Position numbers and translations under genes: made by a program
Shown here: in pieces, positions 41,700 to 54,296 of the stretch
Position numbering within the stretch: position 1 is the stretch's first letter
Layout: every line of letters starts with the position of its first letter
Assembly (NCBI GenBank): GCA_963402885.1
Contig: OY727102.1
Location: 11,780,001-11,844,000 of the forward strand
Direction: 5' to 3'
Length of the DNA stretch: 64,000 nucleotides
Source of the DNA: Antedon bifida
Taxonomy: Eukaryota > Echinodermata > Crinoidea > Comatulida > Antedonidae
Notes under the pieces: model-generated
Databases searched by the model: none
Told to the model about the DNA's origin: nothing
Seen by the model: the letters and a program-made list of their open reading frames with translations, nothing else

Positions 41700-44600
41700 C
41701 TTTTTCCAGCAGCTTTCTTGGATTTTCCTAGTACTGCAGACTTAGTCTGTTCTTTGGCACACGAACAAAACACGTTATAAAGATATGAATGTTTGCCATA
41801 TTATTAAGAACAAACACATTAAATTGAAATTGTGAGCGTTCAATATAAACATACGCTGTCAACTTTACCAGGTGTGTCATGATCAAAGCAATGCCGCCAA
41901 GTGAATCATTTAGATTACCTGGTATTTCCCCCCAATGTGTACCGCATGTATATTTTTCAACACACGGCAGACATAATTACTGTTTTATTATACAGAACTT
42001 TGAACCATACTAATTTGAAGTTCGTTTACTAAATAAAATTTAGCCTGGCAACATCAACATTGTGGGTAAGGCATGTCAAAAAATGAATTTAAACGAAAAC
42101 TATTAAATTCGGCACTTTTTATAGTTACAACAATTGAAATATAATTTACAATTTTAGTTCAGGGCCATTTTATTGTATCAGTGTCACCGTAATGAGTTTA
42201 GGGTAGACTTACCCCAAGTGTCATGCTGTAGTATTAATGTGGTGCGTATGTGCTTGGTTCCCATTAGAGACACAACGATAATAACGGTTATAACGGTTTG
42301 GAAATTCCATTTTCTACAACATGCCATTATTTGGTTTTCCCACCACCAGTATTCCTGGAACTAGTTATTTAACGGACCAGTAGGTCTAAAAATAAAGATT
42401 TTTTCCTGACCTTGAATCGCGTTCTAAAACCGAAATCGATTGGTTACGTCACCCAGTTCCTAGTGACCATTTTTCGAAAATTCCAAGAAAGATTGAGGCA
42501 CTGATTCTAAAAAACTTCTGGAGTTTATTAGTAGATTATAATTAGAACTATCGAGTGTATATATGTTGGCAGCAATAAATTGTTTTTTAAAATCTTTTTC
42601 ATATTATTGGTAATTATGTAAAACATAACAATTTCGTTGGAAATGTCATTGATTATCTTTGCGAAATCAAGGTTAATGAGTCAGTACACATACTCAATGA
42701 TTAACAAGTTAGTAAGAACACGACAATTCAAACCTATTGGCAATTTGCCAACCATATTAACATAGATTTTTTAATGAGTACGATATCTGGCAAATTGTCA
42801 GATTTGTAGGTAATGAATCATTACTATATGAAATGTACCGGTACCTAGTGCTGTGTACCATATTGTGTATTATGAAGAATGAAATATTTGTTAACATTTT
42901 TTCAATATTTGAATGTAAATATACCGGCACATATTTAGGTCATCGAATGAATTACGAATGAAATATTTGTTATATTATAGGGTAACAACATTTGTTTGTC
43001 TACAAAATTAAGATATTGGCATCATAATCGTCAACATCATCGTCATGGTATTGAGCAATGTATATTAAATGAATGCTTAGATATACACATTTGAAACGCA
43101 GAGACGTACAGCGTGCTGGTCAATCATGTGTGTCGCATGCACTGTACTGTACCGCGAAAAAATGGTAAAGGGCCGGGTTGCAAAAGACCAGGCAGCAACG
43201 GGCCTAGACCAAACCAGAATTTTTTAAATTTCGAATTTGAGAGCAACTGTTGGATTTATTTTAGATCATTATTCGATTTTGAAATTAGAAACATGTATCG
43301 GATTCATATCTGATCTTCAGCTGTTATGATGTTGCTATTTCTGTTTCGTATACCTAGTCGTAGGCACGTTTCGTCGGCCACACGATACCTTACAACATAA
43401 ACTGAGAAGTGAGTGGCAGAGAGGCATACTGTCGAAATACAACACGATGCATGCCTCGGCAGTATACTTTTTCCCGTTGGCTTGATTCATACTAGGACGC
43501 ACGCAACACAATTCATTTAACCAATCATAACCATTTTATGCCAGAGCATGTGCCAGGCTTTGTTCTAAGATAGAATATAAATGACAGCTAATTATAAAAC
43601 CATGAGTTACAGAAACAAAATTCTTCAAATTCCCTAACTACAAATTTGTTAAATAAATTAATACTGGAAAAAATAAATAAACGACACCACATACAATGGA
43701 GCAATGTAAGTTAAATTGAACCTAAATAACTGTTACCGGTACTAAATAATTAGTAGGGCCGCTCTTTATATCAAGTGGTATCACGATTACCGGAATTAAC
43801 AAGAAATATTTCTTACAAAAAACGCCGCTTGACTTTTTGACGTAACAGTTTTAATTGTTCTCCTTTCATCAAAAAATGCTTTTATTATTCTATTTGATAA
43901 ATTCCAGAGCGCATGCTCAGTCCGAGTTTACAAATTTCCATTTAGACTCTCCTCCCAGACGTGCTTTGGGATGTGCGCATGCCCAGTCCGAGTTTACAAA
44001 TTCTCATTTTTCAGCCTTTAGTAAACTGAAAGCTTCCGTATGATAACTGTTTCCTAATGCTTCCGTTCTCTGAATATAACTGCCTAAAGGAGCAGCGCGA
44101 AAACCGCCCCGAAGTGAGGAAGGAGCTGTATCTTTGCTAGTATTATAAAGTACATTATTACTGTAAACTTACGTCATTTCAATTCTCTCTCTGCGCTTTC
44201 AGTTTGTTGAATCTGTAAGACTGATTACTATATTACACGTTGGCTCCCAGATGATCAGTATAACGCATTCCTCGGCCTTCTACTGATCTGTAATTGAAGA
44301 ATCGTGACTAATTATCAACTGATTGCACTGTCGACAATGTTCAAAGAAATCAACCGCCTTTGATCCTCATGTAAAGGGTCTTAATATTTGAATTTTAATA
44401 ATATTCGAGAAGAAGGAAACATATAATATGTCTACGCATTTTGGGATTGATTGCTAGCCTATTTTTAAAGAGACACCTTTCTCTTTGAGTCTACAAATTA
44501 TACACCATCAACACGCTTGTCTCTTTCCTCAGGTTGAAATTAAACTGAAATTTTCAAATTCCAACTAAATTTATTCGTTTATCCTATTTCTAATAACGTT

Positions 44601-45817
44601 TTTTTTTTTTTCCCGATATAAAAGTGACAAACCACACACGATAACACACATGGTATATGCTCTATATATAAACAAGGTTTTAGGCCTATAACGAGTATTT
44701 GACGGTGAAATTGTTTTTGTTATGAGTAGGACTAAAGGATTTACACAAAGGCTAGGACTAAAAAATCGGGTAGCCTATCTTCACTGTCCAATCGGAAAAT
44801 TCTCATAGTAAAATATTATCACAGAGCACGTTCAGGCTATTTTTACTAATTTGGTTCACCCTCCTCCGCATGATTGGTTCTGCCCACCAAAGTAGCCTGC
44901 AGTGCCATCAAAGTTTCCCGGGTAAATAATTACGCGTAATTTTTTTGAGTATGAGTTGAACCAATCACAAGGGCCTTTTGTGAGAAAAGAACAATTGAAA
45001 TCACTATTAATACAGTAGTATTTACAGAGACATGACACGCACAATAAATACGACTTGTGGTTGAAAACATGTCTTCTTACAAAGTCAACAAGACATAAGG
45101 AAACGCAGTTTATATGCGTTATATAAATTGAAAACACCTTTATTACCTTATATAACCAACGATTTCCTGTGGAAATGAAATAGAAATCCTTCATTGCTAA
45201 AAATAGCATAGCAATAGACCCAAAACAACAAACGATATGAAGTAGAAGAGGGTATAGGCCTGCAGTAAAAAATCTATGCAAACATTACCAGTGACATTTT
45301 TTCACTCAGTATGGTACTGTAGGCCTAAACAAGTTCTCGACCTAAGCGTACGTTTCTAGTGGCATAAAAACTCCTTTCCCAACATTTCGACATCTATAAT
45401 GCAACAGATAGGTTGAGATCAGCATTTTATTTTATCATCCTTATACTATTTATACTGTTTTTATTTGTTGCCAGTAACAGTAAATTAAACAACATTGAGG
45501 TTACCATTTCCTCAACGGCATAGCTATTTGTATCAGAAACGAATGTTAATATTTCCCTACAGATAAAACGAATTTGAACCCTATAATTTTAAAACACTCC
45601 TGAGATGAATTCAACTGATGCGATACAGAAACAAATTGCTGTGATCTCGTAGCCTATATCATTTTGCAATAACAATAATAATATACCACGCAAATTCTAA
45701 AGTACTTTGTCATATTACACATTGATTAATAATGTGATTACAATAATCAATCAGTCTCATTTTGTATGTGGATGATTACCAAGATTTTGTATAACATAAA
45801 GGAGAAAGTATCCTTTT
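41700..45817. other. Gene-poor region
   Basis: No supportable coding exon. A half-MITE end (GCTTGGTTCCCATTAGAG at ~42253) resembles the ends of the element at 53906. The dispersed repeat at 43909-44104 lies here too. Confidence 0.4.
43909..44104 (+). repeat. Dispersed repeat copy with duplicated head
   Basis: The word GCATGCYCAGTCCGAGTTTA occurs twice (about 43911 and 43978). It is then followed by CAGCCTTTAGTAAACT, ATGCTTCCGT and GAATATAACTGCCTAAAGG as in the copy at 24790. The head is thus duplicated here relative to that copy. Confidence 0.65.
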
Positions 45818-45930
45818 TAGTTGCGTGCAAACGCAACTCTACAGCTCACTATGTCGGTCGGTTGGTCGGTCGGTCGGTAAACATTAACTCAAATTTGAGC
45901 ACGCGACTGCAGCCATGCATACGTACATTG
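45818..45930 (-). repeat. Dispersed CCGA-repeat element, inverted copy
   Basis: Reverse complement of the element at 18055-18185. It has the terminal hairpin GTTGCGTGCAAACGCAAC, CTACAGCTCACTATGTCGG, four to five GGTCGGTC units and CAAATTTGAGCACGCGACTG. It ends beside the MITE at 45960. Confidence 0.7.
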
Positions 45931-45959
45931 CCGACACGTACCATAAAATCTCCACCTTA

Positions 45960-46110
45960 AGCTCTGTCTACATATCAAACTAGTTTGACAAAAAAAATGT
46001 GATGTGCCTAAATATGGTGATATGCTTAAATACGGTAGTGATATGACATCATGTCCATATGGGCACATAACATTTTTTGTCACATAAAGTTTGATAGTGT
46101 AGACAGAGCT
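45960..46110. mobile_element. MITE, AGCTCTGTCTAC family, complete with TTA duplication
   Basis: This is the best copy of the family. TTA (45957-45959) precedes AGCTCTGTCTAC and TTA (46111-46113) follows GTAGACAGAGCT. The interior holds the GTGATGTGCC/GGGCACATAAC palindrome. A 3-bp TTA duplication with short TIRs is characteristic of PIF/Harbinger-type elements; no transposase is nearby. Confidence 0.82.
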
Positions 46111-46360
46111 TTAGAGACCCAACAAATATGAGTAAAATAAAGAGACTTAGGCCTAACTTATGTTTAATAAGTCGGTAACTCTTCAAACTTATACTTTACT
46201 ATACTATACAGTACCATTTTGTTACAAAGAAAAACGAATGGAATAATGTTAAAATAATATGTTGCGTAAACAAATATTTATTTTGTAGGCCTTAGAAATT
46301 CAAATCATGAACTATGACGCAATATTTGTCTAAATTTCGAAATTTAACAATTATAATATG

Positions 46361-46413
46361 TATAACCATGGAGAAATAAGTTATTTCTAACTAAGTTATT
46401 TCTCCATAGTATA
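46361..46413. repeat. Short palindrome around CCATGGAGAAATAA
   Basis: TATAACCATGGAGAAATAA pairs with TTATTTCTCCATAGTATA across a 16-base centre. It may be the end of an otherwise unrecognised repeat. Confidence 0.6.
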
Positions 46414-49400
46414 ACACAAATAAAATACTAATCAGGCTATAATTAAAACAAGAGTTGTACTGTGTTGTGCGACGACAAGACAATAAACATAGAACAACAC
46501 CCTCATAATTCAGCCTGATCGATTACACAGCAACCCGATTAGTGGCGACTTTAAACTAAATAAATAAGTTATGTAAATTATTACTTTCGTTTTCTATTGA
46601 TATTTAGAAATATAGATGTTACCAAAACATATGAGTAACACACCTTTGCGCACCGTCTTACCGGTAATCAAGACTTGTGTTATGACAGCTGCCAATGATG
46701 AAATCGAATAATATTGTTAGTTTTCTGGATCAATAAGTATTCTAAATAACTGTTTATTTGCAATTATATTAATTAATTATGAGGTTTTTATACACTTGTA
46801 GTGTGGTTAGAAATGAGGGCGTTCAAGTTCAAACGTATGTGCTTTATTCATTTTCTAAAACTTACGTAATACGATTGTACTGAATCGACGGTAGGCCTAC
46901 TTGTGTTGCATCATTTGTAAATCCCCAAATGTGGGCCTAAAGCAGAACGTTCTAATCTGGTGAAATTCTTACAAGCATTTTTTTTTCTCCTTTGTGGCGT
47001 AAACACCACTTTTATTAATATTATTATCATCTCTCATGTCATCACCATAAAATCATCATATTAGTTTCATTATTTTTCATTATTTTCACATTTGTTAATT
47101 TCTAATGTCATTACAATTTGATCAACTTTATCAGTAACATTTTTAAATCTTATATAAAGCATTTTAATTCAGTCAAAGGGAGGCTAGTTTCTAAAGGGAC
47201 CAACAATAATGAATTGCTGTAAATTTCACATAAAAAGACACAAACTACAAAGCATTAAAAAATATAACGTTCTATACATTTTTTTGAAAGATAAATTAAA
47301 AGTGGTCCAACATTTTGATACTGATCCGGATTGTCTCCAAAATGCAATGGTAAAGATCCATCTTAGTTTTACGTTATCTTGCAAACCCCCAAAAAACAAT
47401 AATCCTCTTGGCGGAGGTAATAAAGAGGAATAATAATTAATGCCAATCACATAATGTTGCGTGTTTATTAGTTTGTAGATGTAGTTTATCAAAACATATT
47501 TTACAAACGCTTAAGTTTTATTGTTAGTAACAATTTCGTAGAATACAGTACGCAACTATTAGATATATAATTATATTATTTTCTAATTGTTGCCGGTATT
47601 ATTTTTACTTTCATATTATGTGGTATCATTATTTCAGAGGAATATAAATTGTTTGAGTAACACACTTATACAGTATACGTATTTGAAGTGACGTAACATG
47701 CGTACGTTCAAATGCTGATAATTGTAAGCGCGATTTTAAAAGCTGATGACATTTTGGTAATTTTGAGTTTAAATTGATACGGCTACGCCCGTTAACTTTG
47801 TTCGCTGACGAAATGTCAACTATTGATTATCAATGTTTGTAGTGACAGTATTTAGTTTGTTTATGGTGACAATAGTCACAGTGTCGAAATAACGGTAACG
47901 AAAACATGTTTGTGACCGATTATTCAGACAAACACGTGAAAAAGACCGTCACCGCGTCTTGTTATGTTCATCCCAAATCAATTAAAAACGAGAACGTTAA
48001 AGCTATAAAACAAACATCAGTGACTCACTAAGAAATGTTATTTTGGAAACAACGGAGTAAATACAATAGGGGAAGATTTGCTTTTGTTGTGGGTCTAGGT
48101 CAGGCAAGAACGAACATGTTACGAAGTGTGACAACAGACTGGGGTTTCTATCAACAAAAGCACGCACTTATTGTTATTTACGAAGACGAAAACAGCCTTT
48201 TCACCTGGATTACGTCGTTGGCTTGTTCAAATATTGGTTCAAAAAATCTGTATAGCTTGAGGCTTAGAATTTACTATTAAGCAACCATCCGTAAAATAGG
48301 TTTCTTACACGCAGGCCGATGTTTTGTAAAACGGAGAGTCGTCAAAACACTAATTTATCACTATTGTGTCCCGTTCCCAGTGAACTTTTTAGAAAAGTTT
48401 AGAAAATATTATCTTTAGCATATAATGTCACATTATTATGTTTTCATAGCTGCTGTAGGTGACAATTGTACGAAGTTTTTATCGTGCACATTGAAATATA
48501 GGTGTATATAGTTTTATGCAATCATAAAATAAGGTGTATAGTTTTTATGTTTTATGCTTGTTATCATAGGAATTAATAAACTAATATTTTCCTTAATGAC
48601 ACTACAAGAGACAAACACAATCTATTAATGACTTATTCTGACATTAGTCACGTGGATGTGACGTGTACCAGTAAAAGGCGCGTAGGAGCTCCATACCAAA
48701 CTTCGCGAGAATGAAGAACGTACACCATTTTAGTGAATAGCAGTTTGAATAACAACCTTTTCGTGGTAAACAAGTGTTATAAATAGATTAATGCAAGTAC
48801 TTGGGTAAAGATAGGTTGACCACTAAGTTATAAATACGTACTTGGAAACTTTGTCAAATAACCCTAACTTCTGGAAAGTCTTTGAAAGTGAATTAGGCTA
48901 CGGTATATGTGTATAAGCTTATCTTTGTTTTAGGGGAGTTTTCATTTTTAAAACACCTGGCATTTATGTAAGTAAGGAGCATGATGTAGGTGTGCGTGGT
49001 GTGTCAAGTGTAAAGTCCTTTGAATAACCACTGCGTAACTTAGCACTATCATATCATTTCACTTGCATCATTTTGTCCATTTTGTTACTTTGTTCAGGTT
49101 TCAGCTCATATTATGATTAATATATACCGTATATCATAAATAAGTCCGTGGATTCCAATCATAGGTTTCTTTATTTGTTTAATGAAAAAAAAATTATATA
49201 AATAATAGGCCTACTGTTAGGCATATTCTTTTCTGATAGAACTTTATTGCTATTCATCATATTTTATTTATGTGGCATATAAGATATATCTATAATATTA
49301 CTTTGATAATACGCATAGTTTAGATAGCTTAGGATATCATAGGCCTAGACTATTTAAAAAACAATTTTCATTCAACTAAATTATTTTTAAGCACTTGCTT

Positions 49401-51775
49401 TAAAAAAAATAAAAACGAATTAATTAAAAAAACATATATAATCATAATATTGCTACGAATGTGATATGTTTTTACATTATATTCATTACTTTTCAACCCA
49501 GTTTAACAACACAGAATTTTACTGTTAATGATTAAAAATTGTCACTAAATTATAATACGTTTTATACAATAATTTTGGTAACATTCAATATTTCTCGTGA
49601 TATAAAATAATGTTAGTTAGTTATACATGCATATCTACAGCATATGACCATGAATATCATAACTGAATGCTGATTATGCGTATAATACATTTTAATTTAG
49701 TCAATTCAATTTAAGTATTGGCCTCAAATTTAAACAAATTTACTGGTTGTTATTCCATATGATATTGAAATTATAATATTGAAAAGCTTATGGGTTCAAG
49801 TTCAGGCCAGCACGTTCACATAATCATTGTATTGAAAGATAAGACAAACTTTCGCAATGTATACTCATGATGACCTGTTCTAAAGATTACACTCATGTTT
49901 AATGCAAATAGTATTGGTAAATAAACAATATCATTATGTTTGATAGTGACGCAGGTTGGCAAACAGATACACGAGGTGATTCTGGTTAAATGAGAGAATA
50001 CGTGCAAACATGTGCGTGCAAATTCCAACAAATTTAAACATCTGTCTTAAATGCAATAAAATACATTTTAAAATGCAAACGTTTCCAGTACAGTGCTGGG
50101 GAAGGAGAGAGGTTTCCTTGTAGTAAATACAAAATGAACTAAAGCACAAAAAACAAACCAAAAAAAAGGAAAAAAGCATGGAGAAAAATACAGAGAAGCT
50201 CCGAACAATGTCCAAATGACTAGAGCCAAAGCAACTACATTAAATTGTAATAATTATTAATACTAATTAATTATTCATTTGATGCATTATAATTGTACTC
50301 TTGACTCTCTTTTAATTACATTGAACGCACCTTCTTTATAAGCGTACCGTACCACTGTTTCAAAAGTGTACGGTAGTTTTCCAAGTAAATTATCATTGAA
50401 CCTTTGATATTATGCCATTATATGTCATTAAAGAGTTCAAGTATGTGATGATAGATCACATTAAGCCTTTTAAAATGATGCTTGTCTACTGCTGGTGGAC
50501 TTTTCTTCTTGCAATTCGTCCCACCAAGTCTAAAATCGAATGTCAAAAAAACGTGTTCCATAACTGATAGTGTAAAACCAGGACCGCAAAACTGATAAGA
50601 GGCCTAATAGGCCATAGCTATATTATTTGCTATAATATCTCTATGGTTAGGCCTATCTAATAATCCTAATCACCCTTTCGTGTCCTGTCATTTTGAAAAA
50701 ACCGGATTTTGGGCGAACAAATAATTAAGTAATAAACCATTATGATCTTATTCAAACAAAACTCACATCAACTACCTTTTTACTGCACAGTACAATATGT
50801 CTGGTCTTTCAATGTTTAAACAATGCGTGGTCCTTAAGGTGAATCAGGTACCCTTTCTGGGGATTTTTTGTTTTTGTTTTTTTTGTGATATCACATTTCT
50901 GCGTAAAAAATTATAAAAGTATAATGTAATAAACAACTCCGTGTCACGTTTTGTATATCTCACTTATCTTCTGATAGCTATTAAAATGCTCGATTTCCAG
51001 CTTATTCGAAACGTGTTCGAATAAACAAAATGAAAAATATTTATTCATGACAATGACAATGAAAATGACAATGATTCCTTTATTTCTTTATCGAAAGAAT
51101 ATGAAAGAACATTCTTTCAATCTTATACAAAGACAAATAACTAAATACTTCCAGACATAAATATTTGGTCTTACTGTATATACATAATTGATATATCGAA
51201 AAGCAACATCTAACTAAAACAAATACAAAATTTCATGAATAAATTTAGCTAAGTTTGAGAGTTTTTGGATCTGGTATTAAGTAATTGGTGCATCAATTTC
51301 TGAAACCAAACTGCATAATGAATAGGCGCGTTTATCTTGTTCATCATTTTTGATATGTTATAATACAAAAAATTAGGAAACTATCCAAATGGCGCGAATG
51401 TGATTATCTATGTTAGGTGACACGACATTAATTAAAACAACATTATAATGCCAATTAGTAATTCTGATTGAACGATTTCACGCGATGTAAAAGGCAGGGA
51501 ATCTGACAATGAATTGGCAGACTGAAGATGTGAAAGGATTATACAATCAGATGTTTACATGCAAAAAAAACGGAGGCTTTGGACGGGTCAAGCTGAAATG
51601 CGGAATTTTATTGTTTAGTATTTACTGTAAGCGCTTTATACCAAAGGGTAAAAATGACGACTGTCCTTTTATACACTGCAAAAAAATGATTTTTCATGAA
51701 ATTTAGGATAGGATTGAATACTAATGTATCAGTTACTCGGCCGGTATATACGTTTAGTGTATTAAAAACGGCTTA
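46414..51775. other. Gene-poor region
   Basis: AT-rich DNA with scattered open frames of fewer than 100 codons. None shows a recognisable domain, splice-consistent neighbours or a base composition unlike its surroundings. I see no RNA gene or tandem repeat here. Confidence 0.4.
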
Positions 51776-52169
51776 AGGCCCATTTACACTAGGGCGATAA
51801 CTATCGACGATAAATAGATAAACATACATTTTTCTTGGATAAAACAAAAGAAATTAGAACAGTTTTCGTTCTAGATAGGATAATCATTTATGCCATATTT
51901 GATAAAAATAATATTTTAAAAAATCCAATAAAATGACGTCATGATTAATAAAAACAACAATAAATTCGTTGTATGTCACGATATTATTGCTCTTACTAAT
52001 CATGACGTCATTTGATTGGACGCGTGAAAATATAATTTTCATCAAAGAAAGTATAGATGGTTATTCTAGTTCTAGAATGAAAAGTTTTTATATTTCTTTT
52101 GTTTAATGTATGAAAAATGCATATTGTCTTTTTATCGTCGATCGTTATCGTCCTAGTGTAAATGTGCCT
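51776..52169. mobile_element. 394-bp MITE with long inverted halves and TTA duplication
   Basis: TTA (51773-51775) precedes AGGCCCATTTACACTAGGGC and TTA (52170-52172) follows CCTAGTGTAAATGTGCCT. The complementarity continues inward (GATAACTATCGACGATAAA against TTATCGTCGATCGTTATCG) and reappears near the centre as TGACGTCATGATTA / TAATCATGACGTCA. The whole element could fold back on itself. It is non-coding and its TTA target fits PIF/Harbinger. Confidence 0.85.
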
Positions 52170-52172
52170 TTA

Positions 52173-53902
52173 GGCCTATAATAAATAGGCCTAGCGGACG
52201 GGTTAATAAAACAATAGAGGAATATTACAATAAAACAGATGGCAATACAAAATATCCTCATTAAATCGCCTTAAATATGCGTACATGAAAGTTTATGAGA
52301 AGAGTCCAATTTATAGAAATAGTTATCTCGATTCCTGCAGTGACCGTAACGGCTATGAGAGCTCACTGGGCCCCGGAGCTTATGGGGAAAAACCCAGAGG
52401 AAAAAAAACAGGCATTAAAATACGCTACGCCACTGCCTGTAGTGCTTTACACCGAAAGGTCTCCAAGCACTGGTGGCGATTATTTGTATGCGGAACCTAC
52501 CATATTTAAGGCTCCAACTTATGTGTCATTCGTATTTGGTCGATCCGATTCAGTCAACATTTTCATATTTTTGTGATAAACTCGTGTACTCATTACGAAC
52601 AGTCCCGACAATAATATTCTCACCATCTGATCTCAAAATAAAAATAAATATTATAAATTCAATAATTGTTCTTAGGCCAGCTATGACTATTTTCTGCGAG
52701 TATGCATTCTTATGATTACAAAAGTATAATTCTGACATTTTTATTGTAAAGTCATTGGGAGGAACAATCCAATTGTATTCGGAAATGAAACATATATGTT
52801 TGTATAGTTCCAGTGTGACCATGGGGGAATAGTTCCTCGGTCTGACCATGGAGAAATGAGTTTCCCTGTTGGTATGGTTTATCTGAGTCAGTTCGCACTA
52901 AAGTGCGTTCACATTTTCAAGGTATTTACCATGTTGTTTCCGTGTCATTATATCGGTAAGGTAAAATAAATACAGGCCTAGATATTAAACTAAACTGTCA
53001 CAGGAAACCAGTGAATACTGGAGAATAATGTTCGGTCACAACCGGAGTCAAACTTCCGATCGATCCGTCGCCGCGGCTTATATGGGTGACAATCGAGGAA
53101 AAGTAGAGGTGAAAGCTAATCATGTGACAGTGAGTCAGCGCTATGTTACTGAGAGGGAAGCCCTTGAGTTTTTAGCATGTGACTCATGCTCAACAGAGGA
53201 AACATTCCAGATGACAAGAAACTCGGCTCCCTTGCGGATTATACTAATGATCGTTCGATTGACTCAATTAAATCCAGTCATCTGCACATTTACAAGGACT
53301 ATGAATGCCAATGCCATGGTCATGATCAAATTCTATTTCCACTACCTAATTTTTAAATAGTTTTTAATAGTTGATGAACATGTATATCAATCAAGTTTTT
53401 TTTAAGAACATTACTTTAAAAGATTGCCGTTCGGGCTGAATTGCCACTAAATCTAGAACGAACTTCAATTCAAAATAAATGTTTATATGGCCTACGAAGA
53501 ACAACGAAAATGAGTATAGTCACGAGGTCAGTTTCTTATTAATTGTTGCTGTAAGAACTAGTAACTGAGTATATTGAATAGAGGTCTATTAGCTTATGGT
53601 CTATAACCATTAGCAGTTGCACAATTTTCCAGGGTTAACTTTCACTGTTAAGGCGTCACGGTATTATACTTTGTCATTTGATGATCAAAGACCAACAGTT
53701 TGAACGCCCACATCCTTGCCTGGGGCAAGTTGGATTAACCGTGCGAAATTTGACAGTATAACCGATTCGAATTGTGACGTTATCTTTATCGGTATCCCAG
53801 GCGTACCTCATGATTAAACTTGTCAAAACAACATGCATCGATTATTAAGCAACCCATCAGAAATGTGGCAATTCCCTTCCTTTTTACATGTGTAAAGATG
53901 TG
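52173..53902. other. Region without recognised genes
   Basis: Two open frames, 52295-52576 and 53028-53360, are slightly richer in GC than their surroundings. They match no family I recognise and lack splice-supported neighbours, so they are not called. Confidence 0.35.
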
Positions 53903-53905
53903 TAA

Positions 53906-54107
53906 AGCTTGGTTCCCACTAGCGACGCAACGTAACGCAACCTACGCAACCTAAGAAAATGCCCTTCCAATAATTGTGTTTGGCCCCGTCTGCGTGAAAT
54001 CAAACCTTCGATGTTCGCAGCACTGTTGCGTCGTCGGTTCCCACTTGTGATTACGATCACGTTGCGTCAATCACGTCGCTGCGTTGCGTTCTAGTGGGAA
54101 CCACGCT
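53906..54107. mobile_element. 202-bp MITE with TAA duplication
   Basis: TAA (53903-53905) precedes AGCTTGGTTCCCACTAGCG and TAA (54108-54110) follows TTCTAGTGGGAACCACGCT. The inward sequence GACGCAACG is complementary to CGTTGCGT. The 3-bp TWA duplication again points to PIF/Harbinger. It is non-coding. Confidence 0.85.
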
Positions 54108-54186
54108 TAAGATATCATTTTTATCATTATTATACCGAACCTCAATATTTAATACTGATGCCAATCTTTATATTGTTTTAGCTATG

Positions 54187-54296
54187 TAGGCCCTAATAAT
54201 AATATACATTTTCTCTGTATATATACCTGTTTTATCATATTTAGGCCCTAATAATAATATACATTTTCTCTGTATATATACCTGTTTTATCATATT
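54187..54296 (+). repeat. Perfect two-copy tandem repeat, 55-bp unit
   Basis: TAGGCCCTAATAATAATATA... through ...TTTTATCATATT occurs twice in succession (54187-54241 and 54242-54296) with no visible difference. Confidence 0.93.

Noticed and set aside
44856..45281. 141-codon minus-strand ORF
   Set aside because: Hydrophobic, Cys/Tyr-rich translation typical of AT-rich DNA, with no family match or exon structure.
52295..53360. Two ORFs of 93 and 110 codons, considered as exons of a gene
   Set aside because: No domain recognised, and I could not join them with credible splice sites.
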